From G039954875 sp047528275 (GTDB lineage: Bacteria; Bacteroidota; Bacteroidia; Flavobacteriales; Blattabacteriaceae), in the NCBI GenBank assembly GCA_047528275.1, contig CP180023.1:124001-188000 (forward strand): 64,000 nucleotides of DNA, read 5' to 3'. Positions 56,167-64,000 of this stretch are shown here, in pieces. Position numbers and translations under genes: made by a program. How positions within the stretch are numbered: position 1 is the first letter of the stretch; every line of letters starts with the position of its first letter. A model generated the notes under the pieces. It ran no database searches and had not been told where the DNA came from. It worked only from the letters and a program-made list of their open reading frames with translations.

Positions 56167-56622
56167 ATGATGAGATTAGGTAGTTTGAGTCCGGCAACAG
56201 GTGCTGTAAAGCAGAGAAAACGTTTGGGTAGAGGACAAGCATCAGGTAAAGGGGGTACTTGTACTCGCGGACATAAAGGAGCAAAATCTCGTTCGGGTAA
56301 TGCTAAGAAGTTAGGTTTTGAAGGTGGTCAGATGCCCTTGCAACGTCGTGTACCCAAAATGGGATTTAAAAATCCACATCGTAAAGAATATATCGGTATA
56401 AATCTAGATACTTTGCAATCTTTGTCTGATGCAGGAAAGTTTAAGGAGGTTGTTGTAGATAGAGATTTGTTGTCGGCTAATGGTCTTATAGGAAAAAATG
56501 ATCTAGTGAAAATCTTAGGCCGAGGTGAGTTGAAAGTAAAATTGAAAGTCATAGTCCACAAGTTTAGTAAAACCGCTGCTGAAGCTATTCAAAGAGCTGG
56601 TGGAGAAATTATAACTTTATAA
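56167..56622 (+). CDS. rplO: Large ribosomal subunit protein L15
   Basis: A 151-residue L15, a late 50S assembly protein. The glycine- and arginine-rich N-terminus RLGRGQASGKGGTCTRGHKG is followed by GFEGGQMPLQRRVPKMGFKN and a C-terminal VHKFSKTAAEAIQRAGGEII. A second ATG at 56170 is an alternative start. Confidence 0.97.
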   Translation: MMRLGSLSPATGAVKQRKRLGRGQASGKGGTCTRGHKGAKSRSGNAKKLGFEGGQMPLQRRVPKMGFKNPHRKEYIGINLDTLQSLSDAGKFKEVVVDRDLLSANGLIGKNDLVKILGRGELKVKLKVIVHKFSKTAAEAIQRAGGEIITL

Positions 56623-56632
56623 GTCTTTTTGA

Positions 56633-58021
56633 ATGAAGGTCCTATTTAAAACAATTTATAATATATGGAGTATTAATGAATTACGCCTTAAAATTGGGAT
56701 CATTTTAGGATTTTTATTAGTGTACCGTTTTGGTGCCTATGTCCCCTTGCCAGGGATAGATCCTCAAGCGATTAGCGATTTTATGGCTAATATAAATCCG
56801 GGTGCCAAAGGATTGATGCAAATTCTTTCCTCGTTTACTGGAGGGGCTTTTAATCGGGCTTCTGTTTTGGCCTTAGGTATTATGCCTTATATATCGGCCT
56901 CTATCATTGTGCAATTGATGGGATTGGCTTTGCCATATTTGCAGAGGTTACAAAAAGACGGTGAAAGTGGTCGTAGACAGATCAATCGTATCACACGATG
57001 GTTGACTATAGGGATTTGTTTGGTACAAGCCCCAGCTTATCTTACAGCGCTCACTACACAATTCATTCCTTTTTCTTCGATTTCTGAGGCTTATCTTATT
57101 GACATTGGTAATACAGGAGGGAGGATTTTGTTCTGGACGGTTTCCATCGTTGTATTGACTGCAGGGACCTTATTCACTATGTGGTTGGGTGAGAAGATCA
57201 CTGATAAAGGAATAGGTAATGGAGTATCTTTGATCATTATGGCCGGTATTGTGGCACGTTTCCCTGATGCCATTGCTGCCGAAATAGTCAGTCGTTTGGA
57301 AGTAGGCAATGGTGGTTTGATCTTTTTGTTTTTTGAAGGTTTATTGTGGTTAGTAGTTATCTTGTTTTGTATACTTATCATTCAGGCAGTCAGGCAAGTT
57401 CCGGTGCAGTACGTTCGTCGTGCACAAGTCAATACAGATAGTAGTTATATTCGTTCTATGGCTAATGCTATACGTCAATACATCCCCTTGAAGGTAACAG
57501 CGGCAGGAGTTATGCCTATCATTTTTTCGCAAGCCATCATGTTGTTGCCTGTGACTTTGTTGATATATGTCGGCAACGAAAAGATCAAATCTCTAATGGA
57601 AATCTTTCAAGATATCTATGGTTTTTGGTATAATTTGGTATTTTCCGTGCTGATCATAATCTTTACATTTTTCTATACAGCTGTTACCATTCCAGTTAAT
57701 CAAATGGCAGATGACCTTAAGCGAAATGGTGGTCATATTCCTAGGGTTAAACCTGGTAAAGAGACTGCAGATTTTTTAGATGATATTCTCTCAAAGATCA
57801 CTCTTCCAGGAGCTGTTTTGTTAGCAATCATCGCTATATTACCTTCTTTGATCGTTCAGATCGGTGTTACGCAGGGTTTTGCCTTGTTTTATGGAGGCAC
57901 TTCACTGCTTATAGTAGTAGGTGTGGTCTTAGATACAATCCAACAAGTCGATACCTATTTATTGAATCATCATTACGATGGACTGATGCAAAACCAGAGA
58001 TCCCCTAAAAGTTTAGTATAA
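56633..58021 (+). CDS. secY: Protein translocase channel subunit SecY
   Basis: A 462-residue, ten-helix inner-membrane channel for Sec-dependent export. GFLLVYRFGAYVPLPGIDPQ begins the family region; FTGGAFNRASVLALGIMPYI with SASIIVQL forms the plug and second helix. GIGNGVSLIIMAGIVARFPD and QMADDLKRNGGHIPRVKPG (cytoplasmic loop that contacts the ribosome and SecA) follow. It lies 10 bases after rplO. infA follows directly, with no map between. Confidence 0.98.
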   Translation: MKVLFKTIYNIWSINELRLKIGIILGFLLVYRFGAYVPLPGIDPQAISDFMANINPGAKGLMQILSSFTGGAFNRASVLALGIMPYISASIIVQLMGLALPYLQRLQKDGESGRRQINRITRWLTIGICLVQAPAYLTALTTQFIPFSSISEAYLIDIGNTGGRILFWTVSIVVLTAGTLFTMWLGEKITDKGIGNGVSLIIMAGIVARFPDAIAAEIVSRLEVGNGGLIFLFFEGLLWLVVILFCILIIQAVRQVPVQYVRRAQVNTDSSYIRSMANAIRQYIPLKVTAAGVMPIIFSQAIMLLPVTLLIYVGNEKIKSLMEIFQDIYGFWYNLVFSVLIIIFTFFYTAVTIPVNQMADDLKRNGGHIPRVKPGKETADFLDDILSKITLPGAVLLAIIAILPSLIVQIGVTQGFALFYGGTSLLIVVGVVLDTIQQVDTYLLNHHYDGLMQNQRSPKSLV

Positions 58022-58024
58022 ATT

Positions 58025-58240
58025 ATGGCCAAAGAAGCACACATCGAAGTAGATGGAGTCATTATTGAGCAATTACCTAATGCTATATTTCGTGTTGAAT
58101 TGGAAAATGATTATATCGTCACGGCTCACATCGGTGGAAAGATGAGAATGAATTTTATCAAATTATTGAAAGGAGACAAAGTCCGTTTGGCAATGTCTTC
58201 TTATGACTTAAGCCGAGGCAGAATTGTATATAGATATTAA
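58025..58240 (+). CDS. infA: Translation initiation factor IF-1
   Basis: A 71-residue OB-fold protein occupying the A site during initiation. MAKEAHIEVDGVIIEQLPNA, FRVELENDYIVTAHIGGKMR and VRLAMSSYDLSRGRIVYRY are standard. It is 3 bases from secY. Confidence 0.98.
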   Translation: MAKEAHIEVDGVIIEQLPNAIFRVELENDYIVTAHIGGKMRMNFIKLLKGDKVRLAMSSYDLSRGRIVYRY

Positions 58241-58249
58241 AATTATCCT

Positions 58250-58366
58250 ATGAAAGTAAGAGTATCCATAAAGAAAAGAACTGATGATTGTAAATTCGTG
58301 AGACGTAAGGGGTGTCTTTACGTCATCAATAAGAAAAATCCAAAATTCAAACAAAAACAAGGTTGA
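58250..58366 (+). CDS. rpmJ: Large ribosomal subunit protein L36 (zinc-independent form)
   Basis: A 38-residue protein, MKVRVSIKKRTDDCKFVRRK followed by GCLYVINKKNPKFKQKQG. It is the small L36 of the alternative type that lacks the C-x2-C zinc pattern of E. coli L36: it has only two cysteines and no CxxC pair. Its position between infA and rpsM is the standard one. Confidence 0.96.
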   Translation: MKVRVSIKKRTDDCKFVRRKGCLYVINKKNPKFKQKQG

Positions 58367-58369
58367 TGT

Positions 58370-58747
58370 ATGGCTAGGATTTCAGGTATAGATCTGCCCA
58401 AAAACAAAAGGGGTATTATAGGACTTACGGCAATCTATGGTATAGGTAAAAGTACAGCTAGAAAGGTTTTGACTACTGTCAATGTCGATGAAGATCTCAA
58501 AGTAGAAGACTGGTCTGATGAAGAGATTAACCGGATCAGAAAATGTATTTCAGACACATTGAAAGTAGAAGGAGAGCTACGTTCCGATTTGCAATTAAAC
58601 ATCAAACGTTTAATGGATATTGGATGTTATAGAGGTATACGGCATAGGATTGGTTTGCCTTTGAGGGGGCAGAAAACCAAAAATAACTGCCGTACGCGAA
58701 AAGGTAAAAGAAAAACCGTAGCCAACAAGAAGAAAGCGACTAAATAA
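58370..58747 (+). CDS. rpsM: Small ribosomal subunit protein S13
   Basis: A 125-residue S13, bridging subunits and touching the P-site tRNA. MARISGIDLPKNKRGIIGLT, YGIGKSTARKVL and GCYRGIRHRIGLPLRGQKTK with the basic tail RKGKRKTVANKKK are typical. Confidence 0.97.
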   Translation: MARISGIDLPKNKRGIIGLTAIYGIGKSTARKVLTTVNVDEDLKVEDWSDEEINRIRKCISDTLKVEGELRSDLQLNIKRLMDIGCYRGIRHRIGLPLRGQKTKNNCRTRKGKRKTVANKKKATK

Positions 58748-58755
58748 TTCACATT

Positions 58756-59142
58756 ATGGCAAAGATAACAGCAGTAAATAAAAGGAAAGTCACCGTTGAC
58801 CCTATAGGGGAAGCTCATATCAGTTCTACTTTTAACAATATTATCATCGCACTGACTAATAAAAAAGGTGAAGTAGTTGCTTGGTCATCAGCTGGAAAGA
58901 TGGGTTTTAGAGGATCTAAAAAAAATACCCCTTATGCAGCCCAAGTAGCAGCCGAAAGCGTAGCTAAAGAGGGTTTGAATGCTGGTATAAAAAAAGTTGA
59001 TGTATGGGTAAAAGGACCTGGTGCTGGTAGAGATGCTGCCATACGTAGCTTGAACAATGCAGGCATTCAAGTGACCGTGATCAAAGATATTACCCCCTTA
59101 CCCCACAACGGGTGTCGCCCTCCTAAAAGGAGAAGAGTTTAA
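58756..59142 (+). CDS. rpsK: Small ribosomal subunit protein S11
   Basis: A 128-residue S11 at the platform. GEAHISSTFNNIIIALTNKK, GVEVWVKGPGAGR-type sequence as VDVWVKGPGAGRDAAIRSLN, and the terminal DITPLPHNGCRPPKRRRV are conserved. Confidence 0.97.
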   Translation: MAKITAVNKRKVTVDPIGEAHISSTFNNIIIALTNKKGEVVAWSSAGKMGFRGSKKNTPYAAQVAAESVAKEGLNAGIKKVDVWVKGPGAGRDAAIRSLNNAGIQVTVIKDITPLPHNGCRPPKRRRV

Positions 59143-59164
59143 TTTTTTTTTAAAAAGATCATTC

Positions 59165-59770
59165 ATGGCAAGATATACAGGACCAAAGAGAAAAATCGAA
59201 CGTAGGTTTGGAGAACTTATATTCAGCAGTAAGCCGATGGATCGTAAGAAATATACCCCTGGTCAACATGGTAGTGCGTATCGTAGGAGAAAACGTTCAG
59301 AATATTCTATTCAATTAGCTGAAAAGCAAAAAGCTAAGTATACCTATGGTATCTTAGAACGTCAATTTATCAAAATGTTTCGTGAGGTTTCGAAAAAGAA
59401 AGGGATCACCGGTGAATTGCTTTTACAATTGTGCGAATCCCGTTTAGATAATGTGGTTTATAGATTAAAGTTAGCCCCTTCACGTCCGGCTGCCCGTCAA
59501 CTCGTTTCGCATCGGCACATCATAGTAAATGGTGGAATTGTGAATATACCCTCTTATACACTCAAACCAGGAGATGTAATAGGCGTGAGAGAAAAATCTA
59601 AAAACCATAAAGCTATCCAAAAAGCGTTAAATACAAAAATAGGTACTCCAAAAGACTGGCTGATTTGGAATAGTGATCAAATGAATGGTACATTTCAAGC
59701 ACTACCTGAAAGGTTACAAATCCCTGAAAATATCAAAGAACAATTGATCGTTGAATTGTATTCCAAATAA
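59165..59770 (+). CDS. rpsD: Small ribosomal subunit protein S4 (zinc-independent form)
   Basis: A 201-residue S4, primary 16S rRNA binder and part of the mRNA-unwinding entry site. MARYTGPKRKIERRFGELIF has none of the zinc cysteines of the C-plus form. The S4 RNA-binding domain is SRLDNVVYRLKLAPSRPAAR with LVSHRHIIVNGGIVNIPSYT near 93-132. Confidence 0.97.
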   Translation: MARYTGPKRKIERRFGELIFSSKPMDRKKYTPGQHGSAYRRRKRSEYSIQLAEKQKAKYTYGILERQFIKMFREVSKKKGITGELLLQLCESRLDNVVYRLKLAPSRPAARQLVSHRHIIVNGGIVNIPSYTLKPGDVIGVREKSKNHKAIQKALNTKIGTPKDWLIWNSDQMNGTFQALPERLQIPENIKEQLIVELYSK

Positions 59771-59788
59771 TAAGAAATATCAATAGAT

Positions 59789-60784
59789 ATGGAGATTATA
59801 AATTTTATAAAGCCTGAGCGTGCAGTAATGTTGGATTCTACCGACGATATGGGTTTATTTCAAGTGAAGCCATTGGAGCCAGGCTTTGGAGTGACCCTAG
59901 GCAATGCATTGAGGCGTGTCATTTTATCATCTTTAGAAGGCTTTGCTATTACTTCCATTAAGATAGAAGGCGTAGAACATGAATTTTCTACGATAAAGGG
60001 AGTAGTAGAAGATGTCACTGAGATCGTCTTGAATTTCAAAAAAATTCGTTTCAAAAGACAAATAGAGGATACAGAGAAAGAAACTATCACAGCAGATGTC
60101 ACAGATCGAGAACAAGTCACTTCGGGAGATCTAGGTAAATTTTCCTCAGCATTTCAAGTATTAAATCCCGATTTAGTCATATGTAACAAAGATAAATCTG
60201 TACCCTTACAGATTACTTTTACTATTGAGAGAGGCAGAGGATATGTACCTGCCGAAGAAAATAAAAAAGAAGATGCTTTGATGGGGACCATAGCCATCGA
60301 TGCGATATATACACCAATCAAAAATGTCCGATATACCATAGAAAACTGTCGCGTAGGGCAGAAAACTGACTTTGAGAGCCTTTTGTTAGAAATAAAAACA
60401 GACGGCTCTATTCATCCAAAAGAAGCATTGATAGAAGCTTCTAAGATTTTGATCCAACATTTTGTATTCTTTTCCGATGAACGTATTGCTATCAGTTCGG
60501 GAGAGACCGAAAGAAATGAAAAGTATAATGAAGGATTTTTGCGCATGCGTCAAATATTGAAAACCAAATTGGCTGATATGGAAGGTTTATCCAGGAGAAC
60601 ATTGAATTGTTTGCAGTCTGCTGAGATAGAAACCTGGTCTGATTTGGTGTCTTACGACAAAAATGCCATGCTGAAAGTGAGAAATTTTGGACGTAAATCC
60701 TTAGATGAACTCGAAGTAGAAATGAATAACGTAGGTATATATTTTGGAATGGATCTCTCACAATACAATTTGGAGAAGAAATAA
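59789..60784 (+). CDS. rpoA: RNA polymerase alpha subunit
   Basis: A 331-residue alpha subunit. The N-terminal dimerisation and assembly domain has LEPGFGVTLGNALRRVILSS near 29-48 and the insert GVEHEFSTIKGVVEDV. The C-terminal domain, contacting UP elements and activators, includes LSRRTLNCLQSAEIETWSDL and VRNFGRKSLDELEVEMNNVG. Complete. Confidence 0.98.
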   Translation: MEIINFIKPERAVMLDSTDDMGLFQVKPLEPGFGVTLGNALRRVILSSLEGFAITSIKIEGVEHEFSTIKGVVEDVTEIVLNFKKIRFKRQIEDTEKETITADVTDREQVTSGDLGKFSSAFQVLNPDLVICNKDKSVPLQITFTIERGRGYVPAEENKKEDALMGTIAIDAIYTPIKNVRYTIENCRVGQKTDFESLLLEIKTDGSIHPKEALIEASKILIQHFVFFSDERIAISSGETERNEKYNEGFLRMRQILKTKLADMEGLSRRTLNCLQSAEIETWSDLVSYDKNAMLKVRNFGRKSLDELEVEMNNVGIYFGMDLSQYNLEKK

Positions 60785-60796
60785 ACTTAAGATCAC

Positions 60797-61318
60797 ATGA
60801 GACACGGCAAAAAGATCAACCACTTAGGAAGGACTACCTCTCATCGTAAAGCTATGCTTTTGAATATGGCAGGTGCACTCATCGAACACAAGAGGATCCA
60901 TACTACCTTAGCTAAGGCCAAAGAGCTGAGGCATTATGTAGAGCCCCTTATTACGAAATCTAAAAAAGACAATACCCATTCTAGAAGATTGGTTTTCAGC
61001 TATTTGAAAAACAAGGTAGCCATTTCAGAACTCTTTGGAAAGATTTCTAAAAAAGTATATGATCGACCTGGAGGATATACACGTATCATAAAGACAGGAT
61101 TTCGTCCAGGAGATAGTGCAGATATGGCCATGATCGAGTTGGTAGATTTCAACGAGATCTACAGTACAGATAAGGCCAAAAAGAAAACTACACGACGTCG
61201 ACGTCTTTCAAAGAAAGCAATAACTGTAGAAGAAATTCCTCCAGGCGTGGAACCACAGATTCAACAAGAAGTTTCCGAATCCTTTACAGGAGAAACATCT
61301 TCTTTAGATCAATCATGA
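60797..61318 (+). CDS. rplQ: Large ribosomal subunit protein L17
   Basis: A 173-residue L17, longer than the usual 115-130 because of a C-terminal acidic and serine-rich tail, as in other Bacteroidetes. The core MRHGKKINHLGRTTSHRKAM, NMAGALIEHKRIHTTLAKAK and GGYTRIIKTGFRPGDSADMA is intact. Last gene of the ribosomal cluster; a 91-base gap separates it from eno. Confidence 0.97.
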   Translation: MRHGKKINHLGRTTSHRKAMLLNMAGALIEHKRIHTTLAKAKELRHYVEPLITKSKKDNTHSRRLVFSYLKNKVAISELFGKISKKVYDRPGGYTRIIKTGFRPGDSADMAMIELVDFNEIYSTDKAKKKTTRRRRLSKKAITVEEIPPGVEPQIQQEVSESFTGETSSLDQS

Positions 61319-61409
61319 TCTTTTTCGTGAAAAACAAGATGATGAGGCAGTAGATGCATCTATTTTTTATTTTGAACCGTTTCTCTACAAAAAAAAAATA
61401 TTTTAAACC

Positions 61410-62702
61410 ATGAGTACTATTGATGCGATCCATGCCCGACAGATATTAGATTCGAGAGGTCATCCTACGGTTGAGGTTGACCTCATTACAGAAAATGGTA
61501 TATTGGGTCGAGCAGCCGTTCCTTCTGGAACTTCTACAGGTGAATACGAAGCTGTTGAGCTCCGAGATGGAGAAAAAGCTTATCTAGGAAAAGGCGTATT
61601 GAAGGCTGTAGCACATGTCAATGACATCATTGCACCAGAACTGATTGGTCTATCCGTATTCGATCAAATCCTTATCGATAGACAATTGATTATACTTGAT
61701 GGTACAGATAATAAAAGTAGATTAGGAGCTAATGCTTTACTTGGTGTTTCGTTGGCCTTAGCTAAAACTGCTGCTGCAGAACTCGGCTTACCCTTGTATA
61801 AATACGTCGGTGGTGTCAATGCCCACATCTTGCCTGTTCCCATGATGAATATCGTCAATGGAGGAGCTCACTCTGATGCTCCTATTGCCTTTCAAGAGTT
61901 TATGGTCATTCCGATCAAGATTGAGAATTTCTCTGCAGCTATTCGGACTGGTACAGAAATATTTCATCAGCTCAAAAAAATCTTGCACAATAGAAAATTA
62001 AGCATATCTGTAGGAGATGAGGGGGGATTTGCACCAAATTTTGATAGTACTGAGGATGCCTTAAATACTATTCTTAAGGCCATTGAAGCGGCAGGTTATC
62101 AACCTGGCGAGCAAGTAATGTTGGCCCTAGATTGTGCAGCGTCCGAGTTTTATGTTGGTGGTCGGTACGATTATACCAAATTTGAAGGAAAAAAAGGTAT
62201 TGTACGTTCCCGTGAAGAGCAAGTAGAGTATCTGGCTCAACTCAGTGAGCAATATCCTATCATCTCTATCGAAGATGGTATGGATCAAAATGATTGGGAA
62301 GGTTGGAGACTTCTGACTGAAAAGATTGGTCAGCGAGTACAACTAGTAGGTGATGATCTTTTTGTAACCCATGTTAAACGAATTGAGCAAGGTATTACAC
62401 AACGTATAGCCAATTCCGTTCTGATCAAGGTCAACCAGATTGGTACGCTTACAGAGACCATGTTGGCAATCACTAAGGCTCAGCATGCTGGATATACTGT
62501 AGTGATGTCTCATCGTTCTGGAGAAACTGAAGATTGTACCATATCCGATCTTGCTGTGGCCTTTAATACTGGGCAGATTAAAACAGGTTCTGCCTCGCGA
62601 TCAGACCGTATGGCCAAATATAATCAATTGATCCGTATTGAGGAAATACTGGGGAAGGCGGCTTATTATCCACAAATGAAGGCTTTCAAAATAAAAAGGT
62701 GA
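61410..62702 (+). CDS. eno: Enolase
   Basis: A 430-residue enolase interconverting 2-phosphoglycerate and phosphoenolpyruvate. ARQILDSRGHPTVEVDL near 9-25, SGTSTGEYEAVELRDG near 40, GDEGGFAPNF near 203 and the metal ligand region SIEDGMDQNDWEGW near 286 are conserved. LIKVNQIGTLTET with SHRSGETEDCTISDLAVAFN carry the catalytic Lys and His. It follows the ribosomal cluster and works next to GpmI in glycolysis. Confidence 0.98.
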   Translation: MSTIDAIHARQILDSRGHPTVEVDLITENGILGRAAVPSGTSTGEYEAVELRDGEKAYLGKGVLKAVAHVNDIIAPELIGLSVFDQILIDRQLIILDGTDNKSRLGANALLGVSLALAKTAAAELGLPLYKYVGGVNAHILPVPMMNIVNGGAHSDAPIAFQEFMVIPIKIENFSAAIRTGTEIFHQLKKILHNRKLSISVGDEGGFAPNFDSTEDALNTILKAIEAAGYQPGEQVMLALDCAASEFYVGGRYDYTKFEGKKGIVRSREEQVEYLAQLSEQYPIISIEDGMDQNDWEGWRLLTEKIGQRVQLVGDDLFVTHVKRIEQGITQRIANSVLIKVNQIGTLTETMLAITKAQHAGYTVVMSHRSGETEDCTISDLAVAFNTGQIKTGSASRSDRMAKYNQLIRIEEILGKAAYYPQMKAFKIKR

Positions 62703-62840
62703 GAGTAAATTTAGATTAAAATTTTTTAACTACACAACTCTTTGTTAGTTGATTAATATATATTCATTATAGTAAATAGTAATGTAATATATTTTTTTTT
62801 TAAAAAAAATATAAATTTATAATATCAAACATATAAAACC

Positions 62841-63307
62841 ATGAAAGAGAAAAAAGAAATATTGATCTGCGTAGATCTGTCCAAGTTTTCTCAGGAAATT
62901 CTAGAGATAGATAGCACCTTATGTCCAACTTATGGCGGCTAGGCTAAACTTGATTTATGTACCTTCATTAAGCTCGGATTATGTTTTCTTTTGTATTGGA
63001 TTTCAATATGTACTTGAAGTAAAAGATAAATCATTGGAAGCTGAAAAAAAATATATCTTCCAGATGGAAGAAAAAGTCAAGGAGACAGGTCTTCCATGTG
63101 AAGACATTTTACCCGAGGGCATACATTCTTGATATCATCCTTAGAAGAAGCAATGCGGTTGGATGTCGAATTGATCGACATTGGGTCTCTTCCATTGTTC
63201 ATAGTACTCTTTATCAAGATCTACTGAGGAGTGTGTATCACAATGTAAATAAAGAGGAACCCAATTCTTTTCTTTTACTCACGCCTAAGGACCGTAAAAA
63301 AAGATAA
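62841..63307 (+). pseudogene. Degraded universal stress protein (UspA family)
   Basis: Begins MKEKKEILICVDLSKFSQEI at 62841, the standard UspA start. A frame shift follows within 35 codons. The next frame (62932-63132) carries AARLNLIYVPSLSS and the long helix region ending LPCEDILPEGIHS, where intact proteins have 'v..G.p...I...A'. The final frame gives DLI-like and SVYHNVNKEEPNSFLLLTPK, the family's 'gSv...v.....PVLvvp' end. At least three frames are needed, so it is inactive. Confidence 0.75.
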
Positions 63308-63316
63308 AAGACACCT

Positions 63317-64000
63317 TCAAAAGAAGGGTAAATAGAGGATAAGTCCTTTGATAATCGAGATTACCGAAGGCATGGCTTTATGGCCTGCTTGCAATATCTC
63401 CTCATGGGTGACATGATTGTCTTTCATATCAGGCCCTCCTAAATCTGTGATGACGGAGAGTGCAAAAACTCGCATCCCCATATGTTTGGCTACGATGACT
63501 TCGGGTACGGTGCTCATGCCTACAGCATCCCCTCCGATTTTTTGCACCATGCCGTATTCTGCAGGTGTTTCGAAGGTAGGTCCTTGTAGGGCTACATAAG
63601 TTCCTTTATGGATAGAAATGTTGTGATTCTTGGCGACATTTTGGGCTGTTTTGATCATCTCTTTGTCATAGGTTTCGTTCATGTTGACAAAGCGTGGGCC
63701 TAAAGCATCTATGTTGGGTCCTCTGAGTGGATTTTCTAGCATCATATTGATATGATCTTCGATCAACATCACATCACCAACTTTAAAGCTAGGGTTTACA
63801 CCACCGGATGCGTTTGATAAAATCAATTTATCAATATTGAGCATTTTGAATACCCGTATAGGAAAGACTACCGTAGACATTGAGTGTCCTTCGTAATAGT
63901 GAAAACGTCCCGACATGACCAACACCTTTTTGTTGTGGATTTTTCCATAGATCAACTTTCCTGAATGTCCCTGAACTGTGGTCTTAGGAAAATTGGGGAT
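63317..64000 (-). CDS. Purine nucleoside phosphorylase, partial (5' end beyond the window)
   Basis: At least 228 codons of a trimeric-type (PNP/MTAP family) phosphorylase splitting purine nucleosides with phosphate. The visible start, IPNFPKTTVQGHSGKL, is the phosphate-binding region, so about 40 residues lie outside. GRFHYYEGHSMSTVVFPIRV, LSNASGGVNPSFKVGDVMLI, GPTFETPAEYGMVQKIGGDA and VGMSTVPEVIVAKHMGMRVF are all conserved, as is the Asn of SVITDLGGPD. The visible part is intact and contributes purine salvage beside PurA and PurB. Confidence 0.94.
   Translation of the reverse strand: MPNFPKTTVQGHSGKLIYGKIHNKKVLVMSGRFHYYEGHSMSTVVFPIRVFKMLNIDKLILSNASGGVNPSFKVGDVMLIEDHINMMLENPLRGPNIDALGPRFVNMNETYDKEMIKTAQNVAKNHNISIHKGTYVALQGPTFETPAEYGMVQKIGGDAVGMSTVPEVIVAKHMGMRVFALSVITDLGGPDMKDNHVTHEEILQAGHKAMPSVISIIKGLILYLPFF

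Noticed and set aside
62780..62825. AT-rich palindrome after eno (T run followed by A run) as a terminator or origin element
   Set aside because: Runs of T followed by A occur often in this AT-rich DNA (for example near 39510), and there is no defined stem-loop with tail.
1..64000. tRNA or rRNA genes, CRISPR arrays, insertion sequences
   Set aside because: I looked for T-loop GTTCGA-type sequences in gaps, repeated spacers and transposase motifs by eye and found none I could support. A tRNAscan or CRISPR search would be decisive.

Overview
This window reads as a chromosomal segment of a Bacteroidota (Bacteroidetes) bacterium undergoing genome reduction, most likely a Bacteroidales-type host-associated symbiont. 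The pointers are: the bacteroidete order of the S10-spc-alpha ribosomal cluster, with fusA between rpsG and rpsJ; zinc-free forms of S14, S4 and L36; an L13 N-terminus typical of the phylum; TAnnTTTG promoter boxes instead of a TATAAT -10; almost no Shine-Dalgarno sequences; a decayed type IX secretion sorting domain; and the gene string ftsH, LUD protein, cdsA, psd. Low GC, intact housekeeping genes and long stretches of dead genes suit a symbiont such as the termite-protist Bacteroidales ('Candidatus Azobacteroides'-like). That last identification is a guess from memory.

Layout. 1-5.7 kb: yebC (minus), then a dead tripartite efflux operon (TolC, membrane-fusion protein, ABC-2 permease) and a dead quinone oxidoreductase on the minus strand. 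5.9-9.3 kb: intact mfd. 9.3-13.7 kb: an unidentified secreted-protein relic, then a long dead secreted alpha/beta hydrolase ending in a T9SS sorting domain. 13.7-17.0 kb: purB and purA (minus) and a small membrane protein. 17.1-20.4 kb: menB, a dead TauE/SafE permease, menA and a metallo-hydrolase. 20.5-24.7 kb: pyrG and yidC, then birA (minus). 24.8-29.3 kb: rsfS, ftsH, a LUD-domain gene, cdsA and psd. 29.3-31.1 kb: decay, including a dead yaaA. 31.1-33.1 kb: dnaK (minus) with a clear terminator. 33.3-34.7 kb: a small HTH gene and tiny relics. 34.8-37.6 kb: rplM, rpsI, rpsB, tsf. 37.6-38.8 kb: apbE and a small membrane gene (minus). 38.8-39.7 kb: unreadable decay. 39.7-42.5 kb: gpmI, a HAD hydrolase and map. 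42.6-44.3 kb: a dead S9 peptidase. 44.4-61.3 kb: one dense run of 30 ribosomal protein, fusA, secY, infA and rpoA genes. 61.4-64 kb: eno, a dead universal stress protein, and the start of a purine nucleoside phosphorylase gene cut by the window edge.

The intact genes cover translation, membrane protein and lipid biogenesis, protein quality control, lower glycolysis, purine and CTP synthesis, menaquinone synthesis, flavinylation and transcription-coupled repair. The dead genes are nearly all envelope, export, stress or nutrient-scavenging functions: efflux, T9SS cargo, quinone reductase, anion permease, YaaA, UspA and an S9 peptidase. That contrast is the main biological message. I found no tRNA or rRNA gene, CRISPR array or recognisable insertion sequence, and no convincing new multi-gene system.
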